Made by a program: the position numbers and the translations under genes. This document shows, in pieces, positions 1-10,076 of a stretch of DNA of 64,000 nucleotides. A model generated the notes under the pieces. That model was given only the letters and a program-made list of their open reading frames with translations, ran no database searches and was not told where the DNA came from. Each line of letters starts with the position of its first letter. The stretch's first letter is position 1. Origin of the DNA: Brevundimonas bacteroides DSM 4726 (GTDB lineage Bacteria > Pseudomonadota > Alphaproteobacteria > Caulobacterales > Caulobacteraceae); contig NZ_JNIX01000007.1 in NCBI RefSeq assembly GCF_000701445.1, forward strand, positions 107,501 to 171,500, in the 5' to 3' direction.

Positions 1-742
<742 letters not shown>

Positions 743-808
743 TTCTCAGCAAAACTCATTCGACTATGTCAACAATGTCTTCTCGCACTATCCGCTGTCC
801 GCTCGGTT

Positions 809-926
809 GACCTGGTGGCTATGTCGGAGGTTCCCCACCCGATCCCATTCCGAACTCGGTCGTTAAGCCCTCCAGAGCCAATGGTACTTCGTCTCAAGGC
901 GCGGGAGAGTAGGTCGCCGCCGGGTC
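809..926 (+). rRNA. rrf: 5S ribosomal RNA
   Basis: The conserved blocks CCGATCCCATTCCGAACTCG and GCCAATGGTACTTCGTCTC are present. The terminal stem gacctgg/ccgggtc closes with one G-U pair, which sets the ends at about 809 and 926 (118 nt). It lies between 23S and tRNA-fMet, the usual alphaproteobacterial order. Confidence 0.95.
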
Positions 927-991
927 TACCGAGCGGACAGCCGATAGTGTGATGATCTCGAACGGTTCTTCCTCTCACGCCTACCGTTTGC

Positions 992-2655
<1,664 letters not shown>

Positions 2656-2665
<10 letters not shown>

Positions 2666-2889
2666 CGACGCACCTCCGGGCCGGACGAAAGGGTCGTGGC
2701 GGATACGCGCCTCGCCGCCATCCGCGCAATAGCCTCGATCAGCGGCTGGAGAAGCCGCAGCTCTTCCCTGGTGATCAAGGGGCAGGGCAGGGGAGCGCCC
2801 GCGTCAGTGACACAGGCCTCGCCGGGGACGGGGTTATCGTTCGCACCGCGGACTGATCGCGCCGCGCCTGCGTTAATGGGAGCCGCCAT
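2656..2889 (-). CDS. Small conserved-looking protein upstream of the recombinase
   Basis: 77 aa, function not recognised. It is the middle gene of a tightly coupled trio: its ATG overlaps the stop of the gene before it (TGATG at 2887-2891), and its end overlaps the recombinase start by 10 bases. The centre (about residues 38-62) is a predicted amphipathic helix rich in Leu, Arg and Ala (REELRLLQPLIEAIARMAAR). No cysteine pairs or clear HTH are visible. Its position suggests a recombination directionality or accessory factor, but that is inference from context only. Confidence 0.6.
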
Positions 2890-3497
2890 CAGCCGTTCCT
2901 CTTCAGTACGGTGATCTGAAGGGATTTGAGCTGGCGACCTGCGTCAGACTTGATCCGGTCGCCGGCGTAATCGTTGGCCGGGGTCAGTGTGCGGTCCGTC
3001 GCATCCCATTCGCATCTGTCGAGATAGGAGATCACCCAGCCTTTGCCGGGCTGATCCAGAAACATCCTTCTGATCTGGTCCGGGACAGGAGAAGCAACAT
3101 TGCTTTGCTTCGCCATCTCTCTAGAGAGATTTATTCCAGTTTCTTTATTGGGGTGCACACAGTTACGCCCCTCGGGGTGCAGATGACCCCTCCCCCGGGG
3201 TGCAGTGGCTGCGCCCCCGAAAGTGACGTTGGGCGCCAGACGATAGAGGCGGGGCGTACCACCATTGGCGAGGCGCTTCTTGCGTCCGGTGTCGCTAATG
3301 AGCCCGTCAGCCTCGAGCTTGCGTAAGCTGTTCTGGACGGAGCGCTCGGACCAGCAGGTATCTTGCATCAGGTCCGCGACCCTGACGCCGGCCTCCAGGG
3401 TATTGTCGTTCGCATAGTCGCAGAGCTTCTGGAGAACAAACTTGTCTTTGGGATTGATGCGCTGGGCTCGTAGCCAGCGATAGAGGTGGGCTTTCAT
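2889..3497 (-). CDS. Helix-turn-helix protein, replication-initiator-like
   Basis: 202 aa. The N-terminal half has a winged-helix pattern (DYANDNTLEAGVRVADLMQD then SERSVQNSLRKLEADGLI, about residues 28-66). This is typical of HTH_36-type proteins found in phage and element replication or regulation modules. The C-terminal part has no recognised catalytic motif. It leads the trio with the 77-aa gene and the recombinase (TGATG coupling). It may control or assist the mobility genes. The family assignment comes from the HTH pattern alone. Confidence 0.7.
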   Translation of the reverse strand: MKAHLYRWLRAQRINPKDKFVLQKLCDYANDNTLEAGVRVADLMQDTCWSERSVQNSLRKLEADGLISDTGRKKRLANGGTPRLYRLAPNVTFGGAATAPRGRGHLHPEGRNCVHPNKETGINLSREMAKQSNVASPVPDQIRRMFLDQPGKGWVISYLDRCEWDATDRTLTPANDYAGDRIKSDAGRQLKSLQITVLKRNG

Positions 3498-3577
3498 GGA
3501 GACTCCTCATGGATGAGGAGACCCAAATTCAGCATTTCAAGGTGCAATGCGACAGGGTTGCGTTGTGCGGAGACGCA

Positions 3578-3844
3578 TTATCTCCCGCACAACACCAACT
3601 TGTTGAGCATTCCAGCTTTTGAGTCTTTAGCCCTTGCTTTTTGGGCTATCAGATCAGCTGGCTCGGCGCCTAGAGCGGCAGCGATTCGGGCTATGACCAA
3701 CAAGCTCGGGTTTCGGCGACCACGCTCAATTCCACCGACGTACGTCAGGTCGACCTTCGCCTCGAACGCCAGTTGCTCCTGGGTGATGCCGCGCTCGAGC
3801 CGCAGTTGACGGACTTTTTCCCCAAGAATGACGCGCCAATCCAT
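3578..3844 (-). CDS. XRE-family transcriptional regulator
   Basis: 88 aa with one Cro/CI-type HTH covering residues 7-65 (LRLERGITQEQLAFEAKVDL then YVGGIERGRRNPSLLVIARI). The family usually binds operators as a dimer and often represses its own gene and the divergent one. The gene starts 20 bases from a set of inverted repeats (3865-3902), with a divergent gene at 3929. Autoregulation of both promoters is the natural reading. It probably governs the mobility genes downstream at 2889-3497. Confidence 0.9.
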   Translation of the reverse strand: MDWRVILGEKVRQLRLERGITQEQLAFEAKVDLTYVGGIERGRRNPSLLVIARIAAALGAEPADLIAQKARAKDSKAGMLNKLVLCGR

Positions 3845-3864
3845 CCCCTTGATGGACTGCGATC

Positions 3865-3902
3865 GGGACTATGTTCTCTAGGGATTATAGTCCCTATTGG
3901 GA
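3865..3902. promoter_or_regulatory. Overlapping inverted repeats, probable XRE operator
   Basis: GGGACTAT at 3865-3872 is mirrored by ATAGTCCC at 3887-3894. Inside this lies GGGA-N6-TCCC (3881-3894), and just downstream TCCC-TATT-GGGA (3891-3902). Half-sites GGGA/TCCC recur at even spacing in the 85-bp space between the XRE gene and the divergent 3929 gene. Binding by the neighbouring regulator is inferred. Confidence 0.65.
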
Positions 3903-3928
3903 GAAGTTTCGGAGCAGAGTGAGGTCGA

Positions 3929-4483
3929 ATGTCCGCCTACCAATCCATTATCGACGTGCTGGCCCATGCTGCCGAAGAACCCGAAGCATCAGCGATCGAA
4001 ATCGTGCAGGCACTTCGCAACATGCCAGCCGAAGTGGCCCAAGCTGGAGTTGATCGGGGACAGTGGGAGAAGGCTAGTGGGGCGATGATCGCGATCGCCG
4101 TCGAGGCTGACGTCGCTCGACGTGCCAGGAGGGCAGAAGTCCGTCGAGCGCAATGGCCAGACATGAAGCACCAGCTGGAGCTGTCCGGCTGCAAGGTCAC
4201 GAACCGCGACTGTGACAGATGGCACGTGATCGGAACGGGCGTTTCGATCAACATCGACTTGAGAACGGGCGACGTTCAGCATTCGGACGACGAGCTAGGC
4301 GAACAACTCCCCGAGTTTGAACACATCACCGACCACATCGTCTGGTCGGTCGCTAGCCGGCAAGCCAGTATCGCCGACCTCGCGCGGCGGACTGAGCGTC
4401 GGAAGACGCACCGATGGGACAACAAGAAGAAGGTTTGGCTCCCGCGAAGTGGTGTGGGCCCGGTCATAAAGGGAGGCGACTGA
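3929..4483 (+). CDS. Hypothetical island protein
   Basis: 184 aa, not recognised. The N-terminal half is mostly helical and rich in Ala, Arg and Glu. The middle has a short beta-rich stretch with GCKVTNRDCDRWHVIGTG (about residues 87-104). The C-terminus is basic. It is divergent from the XRE regulator and downstream of its putative operator, so probably controlled by it. No signal peptide or membrane segment. High third-position GC and an ATG with a GAGGTCG-type ribosome site support it as real. Confidence 0.6.
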   Translation: MSAYQSIIDVLAHAAEEPEASAIEIVQALRNMPAEVAQAGVDRGQWEKASGAMIAIAVEADVARRARRAEVRRAQWPDMKHQLELSGCKVTNRDCDRWHVIGTGVSINIDLRTGDVQHSDDELGEQLPEFEHITDHIVWSVASRQASIADLARRTERRKTHRWDNKKKVWLPRSGVGPVIKGGD

Positions 4484-4915
4484 TCCATATCAGCCGTCCT
4501 GAGGTTGCCTCCGGCAATGCTTAGAGCGGCAGCGGAGGGAGGCGACCTACGCACTTGCCCAAGCCACCTCTCAAACATCAGCGCGCCGCACTTTTCCCCC
4601 CGCCTCGCCTGACCACTTCCTGTGTGAGAAAAATCGCAGTGGGAGCTAGCCTGCAGATCCAGCAGTTGGCTCGGCTGGCCAGCTTGGGGGCTCGTGCTTT
4701 TTACTACGCAAAACTATGCAGGGTCGCCGCAGATTTGCGTGTGGCCGGCGTAACTTCACCTCAGAACGGTTTCTGGCAGTATGAGGGCTACGAGCGACCG
4801 GAAAATCGCTGGCTATTGCCAAAGCTTGCCTCTGGCCACACCTCTAAAACATGACATTCAGCACAGTTCGCAGTCGTCCTGGGACTTCTTCCCGAGCGTC
4901 CAGTGCGCTTAGGGT
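4484..4915. other. Intergenic, no gene seen
   Basis: About 430 bases between the 3929 gene and the end of the HipA-like gene. Short open frames exist, but none has convincing composition, a ribosome site or a recognisable product. No strong hairpin or repeat is apparent. Confidence 0.6.
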
Positions 4916-6169
4916 TTACGGCGAGAAGCGTGCGGCCACATCCTTCAGCGCGGCGGCGATCTCGGCGCGCGAGGCCTTGGTGACGCCAGCCTCCTCGGCG
5001 AAGCGCGCCCAGTCCCCCAGGGCGGCGCGGACCTCGTCGATGATGGTGTCGATCAGCCGATCGGGCAGGCCATGGCGACGTCCGAGGCTGCGCGCCTGTT
5101 CGCGGGTCGGGTTTTTGCCCTCGCCCTCGACGTCGAGATAGTGCTCGCCGCCCGGCCCAGCCGAATAGGTCAGGTCGTAGGCTGGGGCGAGCCTCCATCC
5201 TCCGGTCTCGTCCATCAGGTAGCTGTGCTGGCGCGTGTGATCGTCACGATTGCTGGCCAGCACATTGAAGACCATGCGCCGGAAGGCGGCGTGGAGGTCG
5301 TCAGCGTGGCGGGTGATGGCTAGGGTCGCGCGCAGGAAGAGATCGTAGCTTGCAGGCGTGCGCCACGGCACCTCGACCGCGCCGCTCAACGAGACCATGT
5401 GCAGGCGCCGCACGGGTTCTGGGCGATCGAACCGGCGGGTGGCGAAATAGCCGGGGCCGGTCTTGGACGGCAGCAGGCGGTAGGGGGCCATCGTTAGGCC
5501 GGCGGCCAGGGCCATGGCCGCGTAGGCCGCTTCGATAGGGCCGATGTCCGGCGGATCGTTGGTCGCTGCGAACTTGACGATCCAGGCCTCGTGCCCCGCG
5601 GCTGTCTCGCCATCCGAGACCGAGATCCGCCCCTCAGCGTCGAATCCGACGTGAACCTTGGGCCGGGCGCCGCCCGAGCCGCCCGCCAGGGTGGCCAAGG
5701 TGTCGGCAAGGTCGCCCTCCTCGCCGGCCAGTATCGCCGTCGACTCGGCGGCCAGGGCGTCAAGATCGAGGCTATCGACCTCCGGTGGCGGCGCCGTCGG
5801 AGGCCGGTAGGTGAGGGCGCCGCGCCCGTGGTCCCCGACCAGGGCCAGGCGATCCAGGGCGCTCAGTGTCTCGATGGCGACGCCCAGCTTGCTGAGGCGG
5901 CGGCGCATGACGAGGTAGCCCCAGCCCTCAGGCAGGCTGTCGGAGAGGAAGCCGTGCAGGCCGTCAAAGTCACGGCCACGGGCGGGATGAAGCCCCGGTT
6001 CCGGCGGATAGAGCAGGGCCGAGACCGGCATCGGCGCAGCGATCAGTTCGGGCGACCACTCCAGCTGCGCCAGGCCGCCGGCCATCGCCAGACGCCCGAC
6101 GGGCAGGGGGCCTTGGTCTTCATTGAAAGTCAGGCTGGCGGTCAGAGGGGTCCCGGGCGCGAGCTTCAT
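4916..6169 (-). CDS. hipA: HipA-family serine/threonine kinase-like toxin
   Basis: 417 aa, a little shorter than E. coli HipA. The fold landmarks are in order: N-terminal subdomain with GFLSDSLPEGWG (73-84), ATP-site GGARPK (166-171), catalytic D309-x-H311 in NRDDH (307-311), and metal-binding D332 in APAYD. HipA kinases phosphorylate an aminoacyl-tRNA synthetase or related target and cause growth arrest. The key residues are present, so it may be active. Its start overlaps the stop of the HTH gene before it (ATGA at 6166-6169), the normal hipBA arrangement. In a defence island it may act as an abortive-infection toxin, which is inference. Confidence 0.9.
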   Translation of the reverse strand: MKLAPGTPLTASLTFNEDQGPLPVGRLAMAGGLAQLEWSPELIAAPMPVSALLYPPEPGLHPARGRDFDGLHGFLSDSLPEGWGYLVMRRRLSKLGVAIETLSALDRLALVGDHGRGALTYRPPTAPPPEVDSLDLDALAAESTAILAGEEGDLADTLATLAGGSGGARPKVHVGFDAEGRISVSDGETAAGHEAWIVKFAATNDPPDIGPIEAAYAAMALAAGLTMAPYRLLPSKTGPGYFATRRFDRPEPVRRLHMVSLSGAVEVPWRTPASYDLFLRATLAITRHADDLHAAFRRMVFNVLASNRDDHTRQHSYLMDETGGWRLAPAYDLTYSAGPGGEHYLDVEGEGKNPTREQARSLGRRHGLPDRLIDTIIDEVRAALGDWARFAEEAGVTKASRAEIAAALKDVAARFSP

Positions 6170-6501
6170 GGATGCGTGACCTTCGGCGCGCGTGACCTCG
6201 CGGCTCGCACGCGCACCGGCCGAGACGAGACGCCGGCGGCCTGCTGCGCTAAGAGCGCATCGAGGCTACTGGCCGCCGGGAGGGGAAACAGCGTCTTCAG
6301 GGTATCCTCGCAGCGCAGGGCGACGGCGGCCTTGACCATATCCTCCAATGAGGCATGACCTTCGGTCTCCAAACGCCGCCAGGTTCTGTAGGCGACCCCG
6401 GCCCGCTGAGCGGCTTCCAGTTGCGGCCAGCCCAAGGCGACCCGGCACGCCTTAATGCGCCCGGCAAGGTCTAGCAGAATTTCAGAAGGCGTCTGTAGCA
6501 C
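6166..6501 (-). CDS. hipB: HipB-like HTH antitoxin
   Basis: About 111 aa from GTG at 6499-6501. A longer reading starts at TTG at 6547-6549. The GTG is preferred because HipB-type proteins usually begin just before a segment like LQTPSEILLDLAGRIKACR, and no ATG is available. An XRE-like HTH follows (ALGWPQLEAAQRAGVAYRTW). The tail after the HTH is Ala/Arg rich. Antitoxins of this class bind the kinase and repress the operon. The CCATATATGG palindrome just upstream of the GTG fits an operator. Translationally coupled to hipA by ATGA. Confidence 0.8.
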   Translation of the reverse strand: MLQTPSEILLDLAGRIKACRVALGWPQLEAAQRAGVAYRTWRRLETEGHASLEDMVKAAVALRCEDTLKTLFPLPAASSLDALLAQQAAGVSSRPVRVRAARSRAPKVTHP

Positions 6502-6504
6502 TGT

Positions 6505-6514
6505 CCATATATGG
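6505..6514. promoter_or_regulatory. Palindrome upstream of hipBA, possible operator
   Basis: CCATATATGG is a perfect 10-bp palindrome starting 3 bases before the chosen hipB start codon, in an AT-rich patch (6501-6545) unlike the surrounding GC-rich DNA. HipB autoregulation is known for the family. The assignment here is inferred. Confidence 0.45.
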
Positions 6515-6549
6515 CCAGTTATGGGCGATTTTTCAAGATAATTGTCCAA

Positions 6550-6791
6550 AGACGGTTGTCGAGGAAGCGGAGAGCGGCGGGCGGGCGTGCTCGGTCCCGC
6601 CGCGTGCCGCGGCTCCTACGGGTCCGCCCCTACGGGCGCCTTTCGGGCGCCGCCCACCGCTCGACGGCGCGTCCCGCCACGCGCGATGCGCGGGCTCCTT
6701 GCAGCCTTCATTTTCTGGGGCGCGGATCGCTCCTCGCGCTCCGCGATGGTCTAGGGTCGAAGACTTGTTCGCGTTCGCCTGAGTCTTCTTG
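6550..6791. other. GC-rich intergenic stretch with small inverted repeats
   Basis: Between divergent hipB and the UDG-like gene. Several short inverted repeats occur, for example GGCGCC-N5-GGCGCC around 6635-6652, in a segment of strongly biased composition. No coding frame is convincing. It holds the promoters of both neighbours. Confidence 0.5.
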
Positions 6792-7562
6792 ATGCAAACC
6801 TATATCGACGCCGCACGCCGACTGGACTTGGCGGCATATCGCCGAGGCGTCACGCCGTCAGAGCTGACTTTGTCGGACGGGCGCGACCTCTTCGTCTCCT
6901 ACGCACCATTTGACCATATCGCCCGCCAGGCCGAGCTGGTGCTCGTCGGGCTGACGCCAGGACGCACGCAAGCCGCCAACGCGCTGGAGGCGCTGCAGGC
7001 GCAGTTGAAGGCGGGGCGGGACCTCGAGGGGGCCCTGGCCGCTGCGAAGTCGACGGCGAGCTTCAGTGGATCGATGCGCTCGTCGCTGATTGCGATGCTC
7101 GACCTGGTCGGCGTGCCGCAAAAGTTCGGCCGGGACAGCGCTGCGGCGTTCTTTGAGCCCGGCAGTCCCCTCGTCCATTTCACCTCGATGCTGCGCTATC
7201 CGGTCTACCTGGCCGGAGGCGCCAACTATTCGGGCGCGCCGGCGCCTCTGTCCCATGCCGTTCTGCGCAAGATGGTGGAGACGCATCTGGCTGAAGAGGC
7301 CGCCGCCCTGCCGCGGGCGATCTGGGTGCCGCTTGGCGGACATGCCGAGGCGGGTCTGAAACACCTTGCCGACGCCGGACGGCTCGATCCCGCGCGTATC
7401 CTGACGGGCCTGCCGCACCCTAGCGGGGCCAATGCCGAGCGGATCGCCTACTTCCTCGGCCGCAAGCCACGCGCGGCGTTGTCGGCCAAGACGAATGCCG
7501 ACCGTATCGATGCCGCCCGCGAGCGCCTGCAGCGGCAGGTCGCTGGGCTGGCGGGGCGCTAG
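6792..7562 (+). CDS. Uracil-DNA glycosylase-fold protein
   Basis: 256 aa from ATG at 6792, with an in-frame TTG directly before it. The protein has the two hallmark loops of the UDG superfamily: VGLTPGRTQ (about 52-60, position of motif A) and a histidine loop HPSGAN (about 209-214). The Gly-Leu-Thr-Pro-Gly loop lacks the Asp or Asn of classic motif A, so base-excision activity is uncertain. The superfamily also includes uncharacterised members in defence loci. It is convergent with the HNH-like gene, overlapping it by 4 bases. A role in recognising modified phage DNA is possible but not shown. Confidence 0.75.
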   Translation: MQTYIDAARRLDLAAYRRGVTPSELTLSDGRDLFVSYAPFDHIARQAELVLVGLTPGRTQAANALEALQAQLKAGRDLEGALAAAKSTASFSGSMRSSLIAMLDLVGVPQKFGRDSAAAFFEPGSPLVHFTSMLRYPVYLAGGANYSGAPAPLSHAVLRKMVETHLAEEAAALPRAIWVPLGGHAEAGLKHLADAGRLDPARILTGLPHPSGANAERIAYFLGRKPRAALSAKTNADRIDAARERLQRQVAGLAGR

Positions 7563-9061
7563 TCGGGCCGATCCTGCTTGGCGAAGGCCGCGCCTTGGTC
7601 AATCAGCCAACGGATGTGCGCCAGCGCCCGGTCGGGATCTTCCTCCGCGCTGGGCAGGGTCTCGGCGGCGAGCGTCCATTCCACGTCCTCGACCGACCAG
7701 CCGAGGCGTTTGTGGAGACGCGTGGCCTGATGGAAGATCCCCGAGGCGAGGCTCCGGTGGAGCCAATAGTCGCTGACCGCCGTGACTCGATCTGTGTTCG
7801 CCTGGCCTCGCTCCAGCACAGCGGCGAAGTCGACCTCGTGCCGGCCGTTCGGTTCGACCGCCAGGATGACCGCACGGAGATCTTCAAAGGTCAGGCTGGC
7901 GTCGGTCAGACCCGGTGACCGCCGCTTCGCTTCAGCGAGAATGTTGCGGCAGTCGTGGCAGATCAGGGCGCTGCGGTGGCCGCCGATGATCGGACGCCCC
8001 CGTTCTTCCAGCCGGTAACCGAGGTTGACCGGGTCGGTCTCCAGCTCGAACTCCGGGACGTCATGAATCTGGGCTGACCAGCGGCCGGCGTTCGACTTAC
8101 GGCAGATCTCGATCTTGCTTCGGTCGCAAACCTCGCAGCGCCAATCGGCTGGCGCCGCTCGCCAAGGCGCGAAGGTCTGCTGTTGTGCGTCGAGGGCGGC
8201 GAAGGTCTCGGCTGGCGGAGCGGCGCTGCCGGACCGCCGCTTGGGCCGCATCGAACTGCCGGCGCCGGCCGCTGAGCGGGAGCGAGCGTCGAGGTGGCCG
8301 GCCAGCTGGTAGGGGCGATAGTGATCGCCGGCCTGGGCCACGAGGAGCTGATGGACGATCTCGGGATCGGACAGCGGCCGGCCGTAGGGCGAGCCCGGCC
8401 GCCCCTCCTTGCGATGCCGGCCATCGGCCACGCGCTTGGACAGGGTCGCGGCGAAGGCGACCAGATCTTCGAACACCGGCTTCAAGGTGCGCCAGATCTC
8501 GCGCGCCTGTTCGACATCGATGTCGTGCGGCTGATTGAGCCTAGGCTTGATGAAGAGCGCGATTTCCTTTGGCGAGAAGGAGAAGTCCGGGTCGACCTCG
8601 TCCCTCAGCGCCAACTTGGCCGCGCCCTCGGCGGTGTTGCAGTCGTTGCAGAGCAGGCTGGTGGTGAAGCGCTCGATGAGCTGGCGGCAGCTGTCGATGG
8701 CCCGGATCAGCTGCTCGCGAGACTCCCGCGCCTCGGGAAAGGGATTGTCGGCGCGGAAGATCGCCTTGGCGCGATCGTTGAGATGGTCATGGTGATAGTC
8801 CAGCTGACACAGCAGGACGCCGCTGGGGGTGAGGCGCGCGATGCTCGGCTTGTCGCGTTGGCAGCACGGGCAGACCCAGCTCATCGGCGTGGAGGCCCAG
8901 GCATCGTTCAGGGTCAACCGGTCCGTACCGGCCTTCAACAGCATGGCCTTGGTCTGGTGGCTCCATCGCCCGTCTCGGGCGCGCAACAGGCTTTGAATGA
9001 GCTCATCGGGCGCGGTGGCGAGGTCGGGGATGTCGAGGGACAGGCGAACTGGAAGGGTCAC
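7559..9061 (-). CDS. HNH-endonuclease-like protein with two zinc-binding cysteine clusters
   Basis: 500 aa from GTG at 9059-9061, chosen because it overlaps the stop of the preceding membrane-protein gene (GTGA). A longer reading would run 150 bases into that gene. The first cluster combines CPCCQRDK, LDYHHDHL and LLCNDCNTAEG, matching the Cys-Cys / D-H-H / LCxxCNxxxG layout of HNH nucleases. A second cluster near the C-terminal third has CEVCDRSK paired with ALICHDCRN and may be structural or DNA-binding. The middle is Arg/Ala-rich and probably flexible. The family is not named with confidence. The island context suggests a restriction-type nuclease working with the membrane protein. Confidence 0.75.
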   Translation of the reverse strand: MTLPVRLSLDIPDLATAPDELIQSLLRARDGRWSHQTKAMLLKAGTDRLTLNDAWASTPMSWVCPCCQRDKPSIARLTPSGVLLCQLDYHHDHLNDRAKAIFRADNPFPEARESREQLIRAIDSCRQLIERFTTSLLCNDCNTAEGAAKLALRDEVDPDFSFSPKEIALFIKPRLNQPHDIDVEQAREIWRTLKPVFEDLVAFAATLSKRVADGRHRKEGRPGSPYGRPLSDPEIVHQLLVAQAGDHYRPYQLAGHLDARSRSAAGAGSSMRPKRRSGSAAPPAETFAALDAQQQTFAPWRAAPADWRCEVCDRSKIEICRKSNAGRWSAQIHDVPEFELETDPVNLGYRLEERGRPIIGGHRSALICHDCRNILAEAKRRSPGLTDASLTFEDLRAVILAVEPNGRHEVDFAAVLERGQANTDRVTAVSDYWLHRSLASGIFHQATRLHKRLGWSVEDVEWTLAAETLPSAEEDPDRALAHIRWLIDQGAAFAKQDRPD

Positions 9062-9303
9062 GAAATCAGCTCCGGAGGCCTTGGCGGGCGATGCGCCTGG
9101 TCGCGGCGAAGACGTGCGATCCAGGGTGGAACGCGTTGCGTCACGACCTGGGTGAGCAAAATCACGCCAACGACCGTAAGGGCCGGCACCCAGACCGCGG
9201 CGATGAAAAGCCACTTGGCGACACGCCAGGCCAGCACAAGCAGGAGCCAGGCCAGCGCCAGGAGACCGGCGATCATCAGGGCGTTACGGACCGCTCGGCT
9301 CAT
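9058..9303 (-). CDS. Small two-helix membrane protein
   Basis: 81 aa. Two hydrophobic segments (about residues 8-27 and 29-54, ALMIAGLLALAWLLLVLAW then WLFIAAVWVPALTVVGVILL) are followed by a basic cytoplasmic tail. A strong ribosome site GGAGG stands 5 bases before the ATG at 9303. The stop overlaps the GTG of the HNH-like gene, so the two are translated together. The repeated CCCGAC-N7-GTCGGG site begins 50 bases upstream. Membrane partner plus nuclease is a common defence pairing. The function itself is unknown. Confidence 0.8.
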   Translation of the reverse strand: MSRAVRNALMIAGLLALAWLLLVLAWRVAKWLFIAAVWVPALTVVGVILLTQVVTQRVPPWIARLRRDQAHRPPRPPELIS

Positions 9304-9353
9304 GGAGTCCTCCGGGCCACCCCATGGGCCCCGAGGTTAGATTGGCCTGTGCG

Positions 9354-9372
9354 CTCGACAGAATCGGTCGGG
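9354..9372 (-). promoter_or_regulatory. WYL-regulon operator copy 1
   Basis: 19 bp, CTCGAC-AGAATCG-GTCGGG as read on the + strand, differing from the consensus at one base. It lies 50 bases before the start of the membrane/HNH unit on the reverse strand, and just past the 3' end of the exonuclease gene. The other copies are at 16773, 17835 and 39134. Confidence 0.75.
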
Positions 9373-9374
9373 TG

Positions 9375-10076
9375 TCAAATCCGCAGCGCCAGCGCCCTTC
9401 GAGCGTGCCAAACCGTATCTGCGTCCATATCGGTCTGGCTGACCATCCATTGCAGGTAATCGCTCGGCACCTGCGCCCAGGGTTGGCCGCGATGCTTGCC
9501 AAAGGTGAGCACCGGCATGGGCCGCGGTTCGCGGGTCCAAGCAACCATCTGATCGAAGCTTGCGAACCGGGCCAGCTCGGCGAGGAGGTGGGCTGTGACC
9601 CAGGCGTCCGGCCCGGCACGGTGAGGCGGCATGGCCAGGGCGTTGTCGAGGGTCAGGCCGCGCCAGTAGCGCAGCACCTGGTTGGAGTGGCGCGGCGCGT
9701 CGGGCCAGACGTGCATCGCGACCTTGTAGGTGCAGATCCAGGGGATCGCGCCCGTCGTGGCTTCGGTGATGAACTGGCGCTCGAAGGCGCAGCTGTGCGC
9801 CACCAGCGCCGCGGGGGCGGGGCCGGTCCACACCGCCGCGTGCAACTGATCGGGCGTGCAGACCGGGGTATTCGGCCCGAAGTCCGCTTCAGTGATGTGG
9901 TGGACGGCCATCGTCTCTGGGGGAATGCCGCGCAGGGGCCGATAGAGCCAGGACTGGGGCGGCTCGACGGATGCGCCTTGGTCGTTGATCACCACATCGA
10001 CGCGGCCGAATTCGATGATCTCCGCCGGCGGCTCCGTACCCGTCGTCTCCAGATCGATGACGCGCAGCCTCGTCAT
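9375..10076 (-). CDS. DEDDh 3'-5' exonuclease with DUF3820-like tail
   Basis: 233 aa. ExoI motif IDLETTG gives Asp8 and Glu10. The ExoIII-type motif HRAGPDA near residue 152 supplies the His and Asp of the DEDDh set. The middle motif reads HSCAFERQF, with Glu where most members have Asp. A short C-terminal domain with VLTFGKHRGQPW resembles DUF3820, known from exonuclease X-like proteins. It is expected to degrade single-stranded or nicked DNA. It is the last gene of the four-gene nuclease operon, coupled by ATGA overlap (10073-10076) to the PD-(D/E)XK gene. Confidence 0.85.
   Translation of the reverse strand: MTRLRVIDLETTGTEPPAEIIEFGRVDVVINDQGASVEPPQSWLYRPLRGIPPETMAVHHITEADFGPNTPVCTPDQLHAAVWTGPAPAALVAHSCAFERQFITEATTGAIPWICTYKVAMHVWPDAPRHSNQVLRYWRGLTLDNALAMPPHRAGPDAWVTAHLLAELARFASFDQMVAWTREPRPMPVLTFGKHRGQPWAQVPSDYLQWMVSQTDMDADTVWHARRALALRI

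Noticed and set aside
4555..4854. 99-codon forward frame before hipA
   Set aside because: No motif, no ribosome site and composition unlike coding neighbours.
9062..9214. Longer start of the HNH-like gene
   Set aside because: It would run through the membrane protein gene, which has its own strong ribosome site.
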